DNA from: DASZUK01 sp035547695
Lineage (GTDB): Bacteria; Actinomycetota; Acidimicrobiia; Acidimicrobiales; RAAP-2
Direction of reading: 5' to 3'
Length of the DNA: 64,000 nt
Assembly (NCBI GenBank): GCA_035547695.1
Contig: DASZUK010000015.1
Span: 62,001-126,000 of the forward strand
The notes under the pieces were generated by a model. The model saw only the letters and a list, made by a program, of their open reading frames with translations. It did no database searches and was not told the DNA's origin. Of the stretch, positions 7,926 to 16,000 are shown piece by piece (the first letter of the stretch is position 1; each line of letters begins with the position of its first letter). The translations under genes and the position numbers were made by a program.

Positions 7926-8723
7926 TCAGCCGGCCGGTCGCCGGCGCCACGGCATCAGCGTCTCCGCCACCGGGTTGGCGGTGAAGTCCAGCACCAGCCG
8001 GTTGTAGAGGTCCGGCTTCTCCATCGGCGCCAGGTGGGAGGCGCCGGGGAGGACGGCAAGCTGGCCCCGGCCCACCCGGCGGGCCAGCGCCGCCCCGTGC
8101 TCCACCGTGACGAAGTCGTCGTCCCCGAGGGTGACCAGGACCGGGGCCTGCACCTTGTCCAGGTCCGCCGACCAGTCGAACGGCTCCGCCCACATCGCCC
8201 GGACCTTCTCCCACACCACCGGGAAGTGCTCCGGGCCGTCCGGGGACGCCTGGGCGTACATGGCCTCGAACAGCACCATGTCGTCGTCCTCGGGGCCCAG
8301 GGCCAGCAGCGACTCCATGCCGCCCGGGACGTACCCGGCGGACGAGAACCCGCAGCCGGTCAGCACCAGGCTGCGGACCAGGTCCGGGCGCTGCACCGCC
8401 ACCAGGAACCCCACCATGCCGCCGTCGCTCCACCCCACCAGGTCGGCCGGCCCCAGGGCCATGGCGTCGAGGAACCCGACGGTGTCGTCGGCCATGCCCT
8501 GGTAGCTGAGCGGCCGGTCCCGGTCGGGGGTGTGGCCGTGGGCCTGCCGCTCCGGGGCCACCACCCGACGGTGCGGGGCGAAGCCGGCGAACTGGGCGTT
8601 CCAGGTCGCGTTTGTGGCCAGGCCGCCGTGCAGCAGCACCAGCGGGTCCCCGTCCCCCTCGGTCTCGTACCAGGTCGGCAGCCCCCCGATCTCGACGGTG
8701 GCACTGGTTCGCGGCGTGGCCAT
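7926..8723 (-). CDS. Alpha/beta-fold hydrolase
   Basis: A 265-residue serine hydrolase. The oxyanion region is LVLLHGGLA, the nucleophile elbow GWSDGG gives Ser99, the acid lies in VTLGDDDFV and the histidine in PGASHLAPMEKPDL. I chose ATG 8723 because it follows GGGAGG at good distance; the longer frame starting at 8753 would overlap the upstream gene. It follows the dienelactone-hydrolase-like gene by 22 bp in the same direction and ends 3 bp from the convergent monooxygenase. The substrate may be an ester or lactone made by that enzyme, by inference. Confidence 0.88.
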   Translation of the reverse strand: MATPRTSATVEIGGLPTWYETEGDGDPLVLLHGGLATNATWNAQFAGFAPHRRVVAPERQAHGHTPDRDRPLSYQGMADDTVGFLDAMALGPADLVGWSDGGMVGFLVAVQRPDLVRSLVLTGCGFSSAGYVPGGMESLLALGPEDDDMVLFEAMYAQASPDGPEHFPVVWEKVRAMWAEPFDWSADLDKVQAPVLVTLGDDDFVTVEHGAALARRVGRGQLAVLPGASHLAPMEKPDLYNRLVLDFTANPVAETLMPWRRRPAG

Positions 8724-8745
8724 CGCTCCTCCCGGTCCAGCCTGC

Positions 8746-9465
8746 TCAGCCACCGATGTGGCGGTCGAACCAGGCCAGGGTACGCGCCCAGCCGTCCGCC
8801 GCAGCGGTGGCGTTGAACACCGCCGGTCGGCCGTCGCAGTGGAACCCGTGGTCGGCGTCGGGGTACCGCACCACCTCGGTGGCCACCGCCGCCTTGGCCG
8901 CCGCGGTCCGCAGCGACTCCACCTCTTCCACCGAGATCCCCTGGTCCAGGTCCCCGTACAGCCCCAGCCAGGGGGTGCCGAGCGACGGCGCCAGCTCCGC
9001 CAGCCCGGGCAACCCGAACCGGCCCTGCCCGACCCCGCCGCCGTAGAACGTGACGGCGGCCCCCAGCCGGCGGATGGTGGCGGCGTACAGCGTCACGCTG
9101 CCCCCCATGCAGAACCCCACGATGCCGGACCGGGCGTCGTCGAAGCCGGCCGCGTGCAGATGCTCGAAGGCGGCGTCCAGGTCGGTGGTGATGCCGCCGG
9201 CCGTCAGGGCCTGCATCACCGGCATCACCGCCGGCAGGTCGTCGTAGGCGATCACCGGCGACCCCTGCCGGTGGAAGAACGCGGGCGCCACCGCGTACCA
9301 GCCGGCGTCGGCCAGCCGCCTGGCCACGTCCTCGATGTACCCGGTCACCCCGAACGCCTCCTGCACCACCACCACCCCGCCCTTGGCGTCGCCGTCGGGG
9401 GTGGCCACGAAGGCCGGCATCGGCCCGTCGGCCGTGTCGATGGTGGTCTCCGAGCTGCTGGTCAT
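8746..9465 (-). CDS. Dienelactone hydrolase family protein
   Basis: A 239-residue protein with the DLH signature: a cysteine nucleophile in GFCMGG (Cys119), the acid in YGDLDQGIS and the histidine in YPDADHGFHCDGRPAVFN. The early VVVVQEAFGVTGYIEDVARRLAD strand-helix pair is also typical. The family hydrolyses dienelactones and other lactones/esters in aromatic catabolism. AGGAGG sits 4 nt before the ATG. It is the first gene of a two-gene operon with the alpha/beta hydrolase. An isolated palindrome, ACGTTAACGT at 9567-9576, lies about 100 bp upstream and may be its operator. Confidence 0.9.
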   Translation of the reverse strand: MTSSSETTIDTADGPMPAFVATPDGDAKGGVVVVQEAFGVTGYIEDVARRLADAGWYAVAPAFFHRQGSPVIAYDDLPAVMPVMQALTAGGITTDLDAAFEHLHAAGFDDARSGIVGFCMGGSVTLYAATIRRLGAAVTFYGGGVGQGRFGLPGLAELAPSLGTPWLGLYGDLDQGISVEEVESLRTAAAKAAVATEVVRYPDADHGFHCDGRPAVFNATAAADGWARTLAWFDRHIGG

Positions 9466-9752
9466 GGGGCCTCCTGGTCGGGCTGGTCGGGGTCCGGCCA
9501 GGCTGGTTGGGGTCTGGTCGGGCTGGTCGGGGTTCGGTCGGGCTGGTCGGGCTGGTCGGGCGCCCCACGTTAACGTTCACGTGAGCACCCGTGGCCCGTC
9601 CGCCAGGGATGGGGGCCAGCCCGCCAGGGGGCGGGAACCAGCACGCCAGAAACAGGGGACCAGCCGGCCCGGAACGAGAGAACCAGCCGGCCCGGAACGG
9701 GGAGACAACGAGCGAATCGCCCGATGGCCGGGCGGCGGGCCAAACTGTCCCG
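9466..9752. other. Intergenic region with low-complexity repeats and palindrome
   Basis: No gene is supported here. 9476-9560 is a degenerate run of GGTCGGGCTGGTCGGG-type units. 9567-9576 is a perfect palindrome, ACGTTAACGT, with CACGTG next to it. 9659-9699 holds two copies of ACCAGCCGGCCCGGAACG spaced 22 bp apart. It contains the divergent promoters of the hydrolase operon (minus) and the membrane protein at 9753 (plus). Confidence 0.6.
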
Positions 9753-10412
9753 GTGGGCAACCTGGAGCAGCAGCAACGGCCGGCCGCGGCAGCCGGGCCG
9801 GCCGCACCGGCCGCTGACGGGACGGGGCCGGTGTCAGCCCTCCCGAGCCCCGGCCCCGCAGCGCTGTCCAACGTGGAGCCGCTCAAGGTGGAGCCGTCCA
9901 ACGTTGAGCCGTCCAAGGTGGAGCCGCCCAACTCGGTCGAGTGGGCCCGGGAGTACGTCTACGGCACCATCTCCACCCTGGTGGCCATCGGCGGCCTGAC
10001 CTTCGAGAAGAACCCCGACGACCTCAGCGTCGGCTGGGTCATCATCGTCGGCGCCCTGGCCATCGCCCTGGCCCACGCCGTGTCCCGGCTGGTGGTCGAC
10101 TGGTCCAAGCAGAACGAGCGGTACGTGTTCGACCATCGGCTGGTCGTCGCCCGGGTGCGGGAGGCCTGGCCGATCGTGTCGGCGGCGTTCCCGGCCACCG
10201 TCGTCCTGGTCCTGGCCCACGTCGGCCTGTTCTCGGTGGGCACCGCCCTGTGGGTGGCCGCCGGGGTCGGGGTGGCCGCCCTGGCGGTCGTCGGCGTGGT
10301 GACCGCCAGCGAGCCGAGGCACTCCCTGCGCCGCCGGGTCGCCTACGTGGTGTCCCTGGTGGCCGTCGGCCTGTTCATCGTCGGCCTGGAGCTCCTGGCC
10401 CACAAGGTCTGA
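9753..10412 (+). CDS. Hypothetical membrane protein
   Basis: A 219-residue protein if read from GTG 9753 (VGNLEQQQRP); the start is uncertain. The first 60 or so residues are low-complexity, with a repeated NVEP/KVEP motif (SNVEPLKVEPSNVEPSKVEP). The remainder has four to five hydrophobic segments (GTISTLVAIGGLTF, VGWVIIVGALAIALAHAVS, FPATVVLVLAHVGLF, LWVAAGVGVAALAVVGVV, VAYVVSLVAVGLFIVGLEL). I do not recognise a named family. It converges with the secreted repeat protein at 10566, and a strong inverted repeat lies between the two stops. Confidence 0.7.
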   Translation: MGNLEQQQRPAAAAGPAAPAADGTGPVSALPSPGPAALSNVEPLKVEPSNVEPSKVEPPNSVEWAREYVYGTISTLVAIGGLTFEKNPDDLSVGWVIIVGALAIALAHAVSRLVVDWSKQNERYVFDHRLVVARVREAWPIVSAAFPATVVLVLAHVGLFSVGTALWVAAGVGVAALAVVGVVTASEPRHSLRRRVAYVVSLVAVGLFIVGLELLAHKV

Positions 10413-10432
10413 CCCGGGACCTGCCGGCCGCC

Positions 10433-10476
10433 ACGTCTCCGCGGAAACGTCCCGGGCCACGTTTCCGCGGAGACGT
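10433..10476. repeat. 18-bp perfect inverted repeat between convergent genes
   Basis: ACGTCTCCGCGGAAACGT (10433-10450), spacer CCCGGGCC, then its exact reverse complement (10459-10476). Each arm is itself nearly palindromic around CCGCGG. CCGGCCGCC flanks both sides. It can form an 18-bp stem between two convergent stop codons, so a transcription-end role is likely, though no T-run follows. A further arm copy lies at 11881. Confidence 0.85.
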
Positions 10477-10565
10477 CCGGCCGCCGCCGGACACTGAACC
10501 GTTGGCTGACGACGACCGGGACCAGCCGGCCGCCGGTGCAGGCCGCCGGTGGAGGCCGAACCGGG

Positions 10566-11864
10566 TCAGGGCCGGCCGACCGGTCGCTCCGCAGGATGCT
10601 CCACCACGGCGTACGGCCTGGGGTGGGGCGTCGGCAATGTGGGGATCGGCGGCCGTGTGAACGCCAGTGTCGCCGACAGGCCGACGGCCACGCAGTGGTT
10701 CGCGGCTGGGCAGGCGACGGCACGTAACGAGACGTCCTTTGCTTCCGGCAGCCGGGCCGTCCGGCAGGCCGTTCCGCTGCACTCCTCGACCAACCCGTGC
10801 CGTTGTACCCGGCCCAGCGATCCGCCCAGCGGCGGCCCGGCGGTGCCGACGGCCACGCAGGCGTCCGGGCCGGAACAGTCCACGCCGGCCAGCACTGTCT
10901 GCTGCGCCGGGGTCCCCCTGCTGGACAGTCGTTGCCACCGGACCGGACCGGGCTGCCAGCGGGCCACCCACGGCACCACGGCCGCCGCCACGCCTGACGT
11001 CGAGCCGACCACGGTGCACCGGGAGCCGGAGGCGCACGAGACGGCGTCAGGCAGGCCGGACGGGTCCGGCACCGGCTGCCACATGCTGCCGTCCAGGACC
11101 CCGACCTCGACCCCGCCGGCCGGTGACGCCGTGCCGGCGCCCACCGCCATACAGCCGGTCGCCGTGCAGGACACCCCGTGGAGGACCCCCTGCCACCCTG
11201 GCGGCGGCGAGGCCGCCCGCCAACCGTCGCCGGCCAGAGTCCACACGAGCGGTTCTTCGACCTGCTGGCGGGGCAGCGTTCCCGACTGCTGGCTCCCGCC
11301 GACCGCCACGCAGCGGCGGTCGGCGACGCACGACACCGATGTCAGCCCGGACCGGCCGCCAGGATCGGCCACGGACGGGCCGGTAACCACCGACCACGAA
11401 CGGCCGTCGAGCTCTTCCACCAGCGGCTGCCCGCCGGCTGTCGTCGCCGAGGACCCCTGGGACCCGACCGCCACGCAGAAGGTCGGCGACGGGCACGATA
11501 TGCCGGTGAGCCAGCCGGCTGCCGGCGGGCTGGGTACCACCGACCACCTCCGGCCGACGAACCGTTCGATCAGGGCCGTCGCTGTCGGCCCGTCCGGCAC
11601 CCCACGGTTCCCCACCGCATAGCAGGTGACCGTCGTGGGGCACGAGACCGACGACAGCACACCCTCGGCCCCGCCGACCGCGGCGCCGGCATGCCCGTCG
11701 GCCCAAGCGGCCCGTGGGGGCGCCGTCGCCGCCGCCTGGTCGCCAGGACTCGGGAGCACCACAGCCGCCGCCACGGTCCCGGCCAAGGCCACCGCGAGTG
11801 GAACGGGAGTCCCCAGCCAGGCCGCGTTTGCGGACCTTCTTGCACAGCGGGTGAACCGCACCAC
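10566..11864 (-). CDS. Secreted repeat protein with SVSCxxxxxCxAVG repeats
   Basis: A 432-residue protein. A basic N-terminus and hydrophobic segment (PLAVALAGTVAAAVVLPSPG) look like a signal peptide. The body has seven repeats of about 50 residues, each with a Cys pair: SVSCPTTVTCYAVGN, GISCPSPTFCVAVGS, SVSCVADRRCVAVGG, GVSCTATGCMAVGA, AVSCASGSRCTVVGS, GVDCSGPDACVAVGT and AVACPAANHCVAVGL. One disulfide per blade of a seven-bladed beta-propeller is the natural reading. Repeats of this kind occur in exported actinobacterial proteins of unknown function. The start is GTG 11864. The gene is bracketed by two copies of the same dyad element (10433 and 11881). Confidence 0.8.
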   Translation of the reverse strand: MVRFTRCARRSANAAWLGTPVPLAVALAGTVAAAVVLPSPGDQAAATAPPRAAWADGHAGAAVGGAEGVLSSVSCPTTVTCYAVGNRGVPDGPTATALIERFVGRRWSVVPSPPAAGWLTGISCPSPTFCVAVGSQGSSATTAGGQPLVEELDGRSWSVVTGPSVADPGGRSGLTSVSCVADRRCVAVGGSQQSGTLPRQQVEEPLVWTLAGDGWRAASPPPGWQGVLHGVSCTATGCMAVGAGTASPAGGVEVGVLDGSMWQPVPDPSGLPDAVSCASGSRCTVVGSTSGVAAAVVPWVARWQPGPVRWQRLSSRGTPAQQTVLAGVDCSGPDACVAVGTAGPPLGGSLGRVQRHGLVEECSGTACRTARLPEAKDVSLRAVACPAANHCVAVGLSATLAFTRPPIPTLPTPHPRPYAVVEHPAERPVGRP

Positions 11865-11880
11865 GCCAACGGTACAGGGA

Positions 11881-11907
11881 ACGTTTCCGCGGAGACGTCC
11901 GGCCGCC
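11881..11907. repeat. Second copy of ACGTTTCCGCGGAGACGT dyad
   Basis: The arm found at 10459-10476, plus its CCGGCCGCC flank, is repeated here without change over 27 bp (10459-10485). It ends at the last base of the M20 peptidase stop codon. It lies between that gene and the start of the secreted repeat protein downstream. A weaker relative (GCGTTCCCGCGGAGACGC) is at 20255-20272. Confidence 0.8.
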
Positions 11908-13436
11908 TACCGCCTGCCGGCAGCCGCCAGCAGTTCGGCCACCGCCACCGTCACGGCTTCGGCCATCGGCAGGTGCAGGAATTCGTTCGGGCCGTGCGCG
12001 TTGCTGCCCGGCCCCAGCACCCCGGTGGCCACCAACTGCACCCCCGGGTACCGGGCGCCGAGCATGGCCAGGAACGGGATGGTGCCGCCCTCCCCGTACG
12101 ACGACGGTGGCCGGTCGAAGCAGGCCATCGACGCCGCCTCCAGCGCCCCGGCCACCCAGGGCTCGGGGTCAGGCGCCAGCCATCCGTCCGCCGGCGCTTC
12201 CTGCCGCACCGTCACCCGGGCTCCCTCCGGCGGGTCTGCCGTCAACGCGGCCTCCAGGGCCGCCGCCGCCCGGGCGGCGTCCACCGACGGCGGCAGCCGC
12301 ACCGACAGCTTGGCGGTGGTGTACGGCCGCAGCACGTTGCCGCCGTCGGTCACCGACGGGATGCCGTCCATCCCGGTCACCGCCACCGCCGCCGCCCAGG
12401 CCCGGGCCACCAGCCGGTCGGCTTCGGTGGACCCGGCCAGGGCCAGCCCGGGCACCGACGGAAGGCTGGCCGCCACCGTCCCCGGCAGCGTCTCGGCCAC
12501 CGCCGCCAGGTCGGCCCGGTGCCGCTCGGGGACCTCGGCCCGCAGCTCCGGCAGCAACACCTCGCCGGTGTCCTGGTCCTCGATCCGCGACAGCAACCGC
12601 CGCAGCACCCGGAACGACGACGGCACCACCCCGCCAGCCAGCCCGCTGTGCACCCCCTCGGTCAGCACCTCCACCTTGACCGTCGCCACCAGGTTCCCCC
12701 GCAGCGACGCCGTCGTCCACAGCCGGTCGTAGGTGAGGCAGCCCGAGTCCAGGCACACCACCAGGTCCGGGCGACCGATGCGATCTGCCAGCTCGTCCAG
12801 GTGGGCCGGCAGGTCCGGGCTGCCGCTCTCCTCGCTGCCCTCGATCAGCACCACCACCCGCGGGCGCGGCACCCCGTCGGCGGCCAGCACCTCCAGCGCG
12901 GTCACCGCGGCGAACACCGAGTACCCGTCGTCGGCGGTGCCCCGCCCGTACAGCCGGTCCCCGTCCCTGACCGCCGCGAACGGGTCCAGGCCGTCCCGCC
13001 ACGTGCCCATCGGCGGCTGCTTGTCCAGGTGGCCGTACACCAGCACCGGGCCCGTCACCCCGCCAAGGGCCGGGGTGTCGGCCGGCCCGCCGGTGGCGGG
13101 GGCCTCCACCACCAGCACCGGCGTCCGGCCCGGCCGCTCCACCACCTCCGCCGTCAGCCCCGGCACCGATCGCTGCCGGCACCAGTCGGCCAGCAGCCGG
13201 GCCGCCGCCACCAGGTGGCCCCCGGCCTCCCAGTCCGGATCGAAGGCCGGGGACAGGCACCGGACGGCCGTGTACTCCGTCAGCGCCGGCAGCACCCGGT
13301 CCTCCCAGGCCCCGTGCACCCGGTCCAACATCGGTCGGCCAATGCCGCCGGTGCCAACGGTGCCGCCGGTGGCAGTGGTGCCACCGTTACCGCCGGTGCC
13401 GCCGGTGCCGCCGGTGCCGGTCGTGGGGGTGGTCAT
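11907..13436 (-). CDS. M20-family metallopeptidase (dipeptidase/deacylase-like)
   Basis: A 509-residue di-zinc M20 peptidase. Metal-binding motifs are in order: YGHLDKQPP (His), GRGTADDGYS (bridging Asp), and IEGSEESGSPD (Glu pair: base and ligand). A dimerisation domain follows, then the C-terminal VATGVLGPGSNAHGPNEFL histidine. Large M20 enzymes with YGHLDKQP are usually carnosinase/dipeptidase-like. ATG 13436 gives an odd Gly/Thr linker (TTGTGGTGGTGGNGG) encoded by 9-bp GCCGCCGGT-type repeats at 13340-13425. A shorter start at 13331 (MLDRVHGAW) would remove it and may be the true one. Confidence 0.9.
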   Translation of the reverse strand: MTTPTTGTGGTGGTGGNGGTTATGGTVGTGGIGRPMLDRVHGAWEDRVLPALTEYTAVRCLSPAFDPDWEAGGHLVAAARLLADWCRQRSVPGLTAEVVERPGRTPVLVVEAPATGGPADTPALGGVTGPVLVYGHLDKQPPMGTWRDGLDPFAAVRDGDRLYGRGTADDGYSVFAAVTALEVLAADGVPRPRVVVLIEGSEESGSPDLPAHLDELADRIGRPDLVVCLDSGCLTYDRLWTTASLRGNLVATVKVEVLTEGVHSGLAGGVVPSSFRVLRRLLSRIEDQDTGEVLLPELRAEVPERHRADLAAVAETLPGTVAASLPSVPGLALAGSTEADRLVARAWAAAVAVTGMDGIPSVTDGGNVLRPYTTAKLSVRLPPSVDAARAAAALEAALTADPPEGARVTVRQEAPADGWLAPDPEPWVAGALEAASMACFDRPPSSYGEGGTIPFLAMLGARYPGVQLVATGVLGPGSNAHGPNEFLHLPMAEAVTVAVAELLAAAGRR

Positions 13437-13540
13437 GCCTGGCGACCCTACCGGCCGCACCGACCAGCCGGCAGGGGTCGCCGGCAGAAGTGGCCGGCGG
13501 GGTGGGAAGCCATCGGGCCACCCCGGTGTTGGACCCCTCC

Positions 13541-14581
13541 GTGAGCACCGCACCTCGACCGTCCCTGTCGGTACTCGACCTGGCCACCGTGGCCGACGAC
13601 TCCTCACCGGCCCGGGCCCTGGCCGAGGTCACCGACCTGGCCCGGGAGGTGGAACGGCTCGGCTACCGCAGGCTGTGGGTGGCCGAGCACCACGGTATGC
13701 CGGCGGTGGCCAGCTCCGCCCCGGCCGTCCTCATCGCCCACCTGGCCGCCGCCACCCGGACCATCCGGGTGGGCTCCGGCGGGGTCATGCTGCCCAACCA
13801 CGCCCCGCTGGTCATCGCCGAGCAGTTCGCCACCCTGGAGGCCCTCCATCCCGGCCGCATCGACCTCGGCATCGGCCGCGCTCCGGGCACCGACCAGCGG
13901 ACCGCCCGGGCCCTCCGCCGCACCGCCGACCTCGACGCCGACCGGTTCCCCGAGGACCTGGTCGAGCTGATCGGGTACTTCTCCGGCACCATCGCCCATC
14001 CCCGGCCGGTTCCCGGCGAGGGCTACCTGCCGGAGATCTGGCTGCTCGGCTCCAGCCTGTTCAGCGCCCAGTTGGCCGGCATGCTGGGCCTCCCGTTCTC
14101 GTTCGCCCACCACTTCATGCCCCAGTACACCGAGCCGGCGTTGGACCGGTACCGGTCCGCCTTCCGGCCGTCCGCCGTCCTGGCCGAGCCGCACACCATG
14201 GTCGGCGTGGCCGTGGTCTGTGCCGACGACGACGACCGGGCCCGCTACCTGGCCGGCCCGTCCGCCCTCTCCATGTTGCAGCTCCGCACCGGCCGGTTCG
14301 GCCCGCTGCCGTCCCCGCAGACCGCGGCCGCCTACCGGTACTCCGCGGCCGAGCAGCAACTCGTGGACTCCATCACCGCCACCTGGGTCGTCGGCGGCCC
14401 GGACACCGTCACCGCCGGCCTCAGCGACCTGGTGGCCCGTACCGGCGCCGACGAGCTCATCGTGTCCACCCGGGTCCACGCCTACGACGACCGCCTCCGG
14501 TCCTACCGGCTGCTGGCCGAAGCCTGGGACGGCACCTCGGTGGACGAGCCGGTCGCGGTGCCCGCCGACCGGGCCGGCTGA
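13541..14581 (+). CDS. LLM-class flavin-dependent oxidoreductase
   Basis: A 346-residue TIM-barrel flavoprotein of the luciferase-like monooxygenase class. Signatures are LGYRRLWVAEHHGMPAVASSAPAVLIAHLAAATRTIRVGSGGVMLPNHAPLVIAEQFATLEALHPGR and GIGRAPGTD. The HH in AEHH and the long conserved block place it with the group that uses FMN or F420. The start is GTG 13541 (VSTAPRPSLSVLDL); an earlier in-frame start at 13490 lacks support. It diverges from the M20 gene and converges on the CU044_5270-like gene, separated by a 14-bp tandem repeat. Confidence 0.9.
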   Translation: MSTAPRPSLSVLDLATVADDSSPARALAEVTDLAREVERLGYRRLWVAEHHGMPAVASSAPAVLIAHLAAATRTIRVGSGGVMLPNHAPLVIAEQFATLEALHPGRIDLGIGRAPGTDQRTARALRRTADLDADRFPEDLVELIGYFSGTIAHPRPVPGEGYLPEIWLLGSSLFSAQLAGMLGLPFSFAHHFMPQYTEPALDRYRSAFRPSAVLAEPHTMVGVAVVCADDDDRARYLAGPSALSMLQLRTGRFGPLPSPQTAAAYRYSAAEQQLVDSITATWVVGGPDTVTAGLSDLVARTGADELIVSTRVHAYDDRLRSYRLLAEAWDGTSVDEPVAVPADRAG

Positions 14582-14605
14582 CGATCGGGGGGAACCGCCG
14601 TCCAC

Positions 14606-14633
14606 TGCGGCCGATCATGTGCGGCCGATCATG
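14606..14633. repeat. 14-bp tandem repeat between convergent genes
   Basis: TGCGGCCGATCATG occurs at 14606-14619 and again at 14620-14633, in the 85-bp gap between two convergent stops. A small G/C hairpin (CCGCC/GGCGG) follows at about 14653-14666. Confidence 0.8.
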
Positions 14634-14666
14634 CGGCAAAACGTCGTCCTCCGCCGGGGGGCGGCC

Positions 14667-15953
14667 TCACACTGTGGTTGTCCGGGAGCCGGCCGATCGG
14701 ACCCGGTGCGCCGGGGTGGCGTGGTCGGAACCGACCACCCCGGAGGACAGCACCGTGGTCCACGTCCCTGTTGTCGCGACCGCCGCCGGCTGCCCGCTGC
14801 AGGTCGTCAGGCTGACCCCGCCCCGGGCCACCGGCCCGTCCCACACGGCCAGGACGGTGGTGGACCGCGGGTCGACCACCAGTCGGTAGTCCACCGTGGC
14901 GGCGCCGTTGTTGCCGAACGGTTCGGCGACCATGAACAGCCCACCACCCGACGGCGCCGGGCACTGGACCACGACCGGCCCGATGGTCGGGTGGGTGACC
15001 AGTTCCAGCTCGGTGCCCTTCCGGCCCGCCGGGTCGGTCACCGTGCCGACGGCCCGCACGCCGGGCAGGCTGGCCAGGACGTGGAACAGGGCGGACCGCA
15101 GGGCCGGGCTGCTGCCGACGGCCGGTCCCTCCAGCAAAGCGACCGCCCGCTGGAAGCTGACGCAGGGGGTTGTCAACTGGCCCCCGGCGCACCCGGCGGC
15201 CGTGGCCAACGACGGGTCGATGCCCTTCCCGGACGCCAGTGCCTGGGCAAGGGCGGTCGGATCGGTCGGTAGGCCGGTGGCGTCGTAGAGGGGATCGGGT
15301 TCGGTCGCCGGGGCGGCACCGCCGCTGGCGCCGACCGGCCGGCCGCCGGGCCCGAACCGCCACACCTGGGGGTTGTGCTGGACGGCGGGGACCTGGTCCA
15401 GGTCGGGCCGGCCGGCCGCCACCCAGGCGGCCCGGTCGGCCGCCGTCGGGAACCGCGGCGTGGGGTCGGTCGTCTCCACCCGTCGGCCCGACCCGTCGGC
15501 GCCCACCCAGGTCTGGACGGTGGTGGTGAAGGAGTACCGGTAGACCACCGCCCCGGTGGCGGCCGAAACCTCCACCCCCACGGACTGGCCGGTGGTCTCG
15601 GTCTCGGTGTACGCGTACTGCCCCGGGGCCAGGGTGGTGACCGCCCTGCCGGCCTGGTCGGCCAGCCGGTCGAAGGTGGTGGCGGCCGCCGATTCGGGAT
15701 GCCCGGCGCCGGGCAGGAAGGCCACGGCCACACCCACGGCGGCCGCCGTCGCCGCAGCCATGGCGGCGACCGCGGCCAGCCGGCCGCCGGGCCGCCGGCG
15801 GAACGGGCGGTCCCGGCGGTACGCCGGGCGGCCGATGCCGGACGGGGGGCGGACCAGCGCCCGCACGTGCCGGCCCATGGGGGACTCGGCGGTCGGCAGG
15901 TCGACGGCGGCGGCCGGGTCCTGCCCGCGCAGCACCCTCTCCACGTCGATCAT
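14667..15953 (-). CDS. CU044_5270-like membrane protein, sigma-factor partner
   Basis: A 428-residue protein with a short basic cytoplasmic N-terminus (MIDVERVLRGQDPAAAVDLP), one membrane segment near residues 58-80, and a long extracytoplasmic domain. This architecture and its position directly downstream of an ECF sigma factor fit the actinobacterial CU044_5270 family. Such proteins are thought to act as anti-sigma or envelope-sensing partners; here that is inference. It lacks a clear ZAS zinc motif. Its start region is triplicated (20-bp units at 15941-16000), so the true start at 15953 is separated from the sigma stop by two 7-codon minicistrons. Confidence 0.75.
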   Translation of the reverse strand: MIDVERVLRGQDPAAAVDLPTAESPMGRHVRALVRPPSGIGRPAYRRDRPFRRRPGGRLAAVAAMAAATAAAVGVAVAFLPGAGHPESAAATTFDRLADQAGRAVTTLAPGQYAYTETETTGQSVGVEVSAATGAVVYRYSFTTTVQTWVGADGSGRRVETTDPTPRFPTAADRAAWVAAGRPDLDQVPAVQHNPQVWRFGPGGRPVGASGGAAPATEPDPLYDATGLPTDPTALAQALASGKGIDPSLATAAGCAGGQLTTPCVSFQRAVALLEGPAVGSSPALRSALFHVLASLPGVRAVGTVTDPAGRKGTELELVTHPTIGPVVVQCPAPSGGGLFMVAEPFGNNGAATVDYRLVVDPRSTTVLAVWDGPVARGGVSLTTCSGQPAAVATTGTWTTVLSSGVVGSDHATPAHRVRSAGSRTTTV

Positions 15954-16000
15954 CCCGTCTCCACGTCGATCATCCCGTCTCCACGTCGATCATGCCGGTC
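15941..16000. repeat. 20-bp triplicated start-codon unit (translational relay)
   Basis: CCACGTCGATCATCCCGTCT is repeated at 15941-15960 and 15961-15980, with a diverging third copy at 15981-16000. On the minus strand each unit carries GGAG, a 5-nt spacer and ATGATCGACGTGG. The ATGs at 15993 and 15973 each open a 7-codon frame (MIDVETG) whose TGA overlaps the next ATG as ATGA. The ATG at 15953 opens the full-length gene. The sigma-factor TGA (15992-15990) overlaps the first ATG in the same way. Confidence 0.85.
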
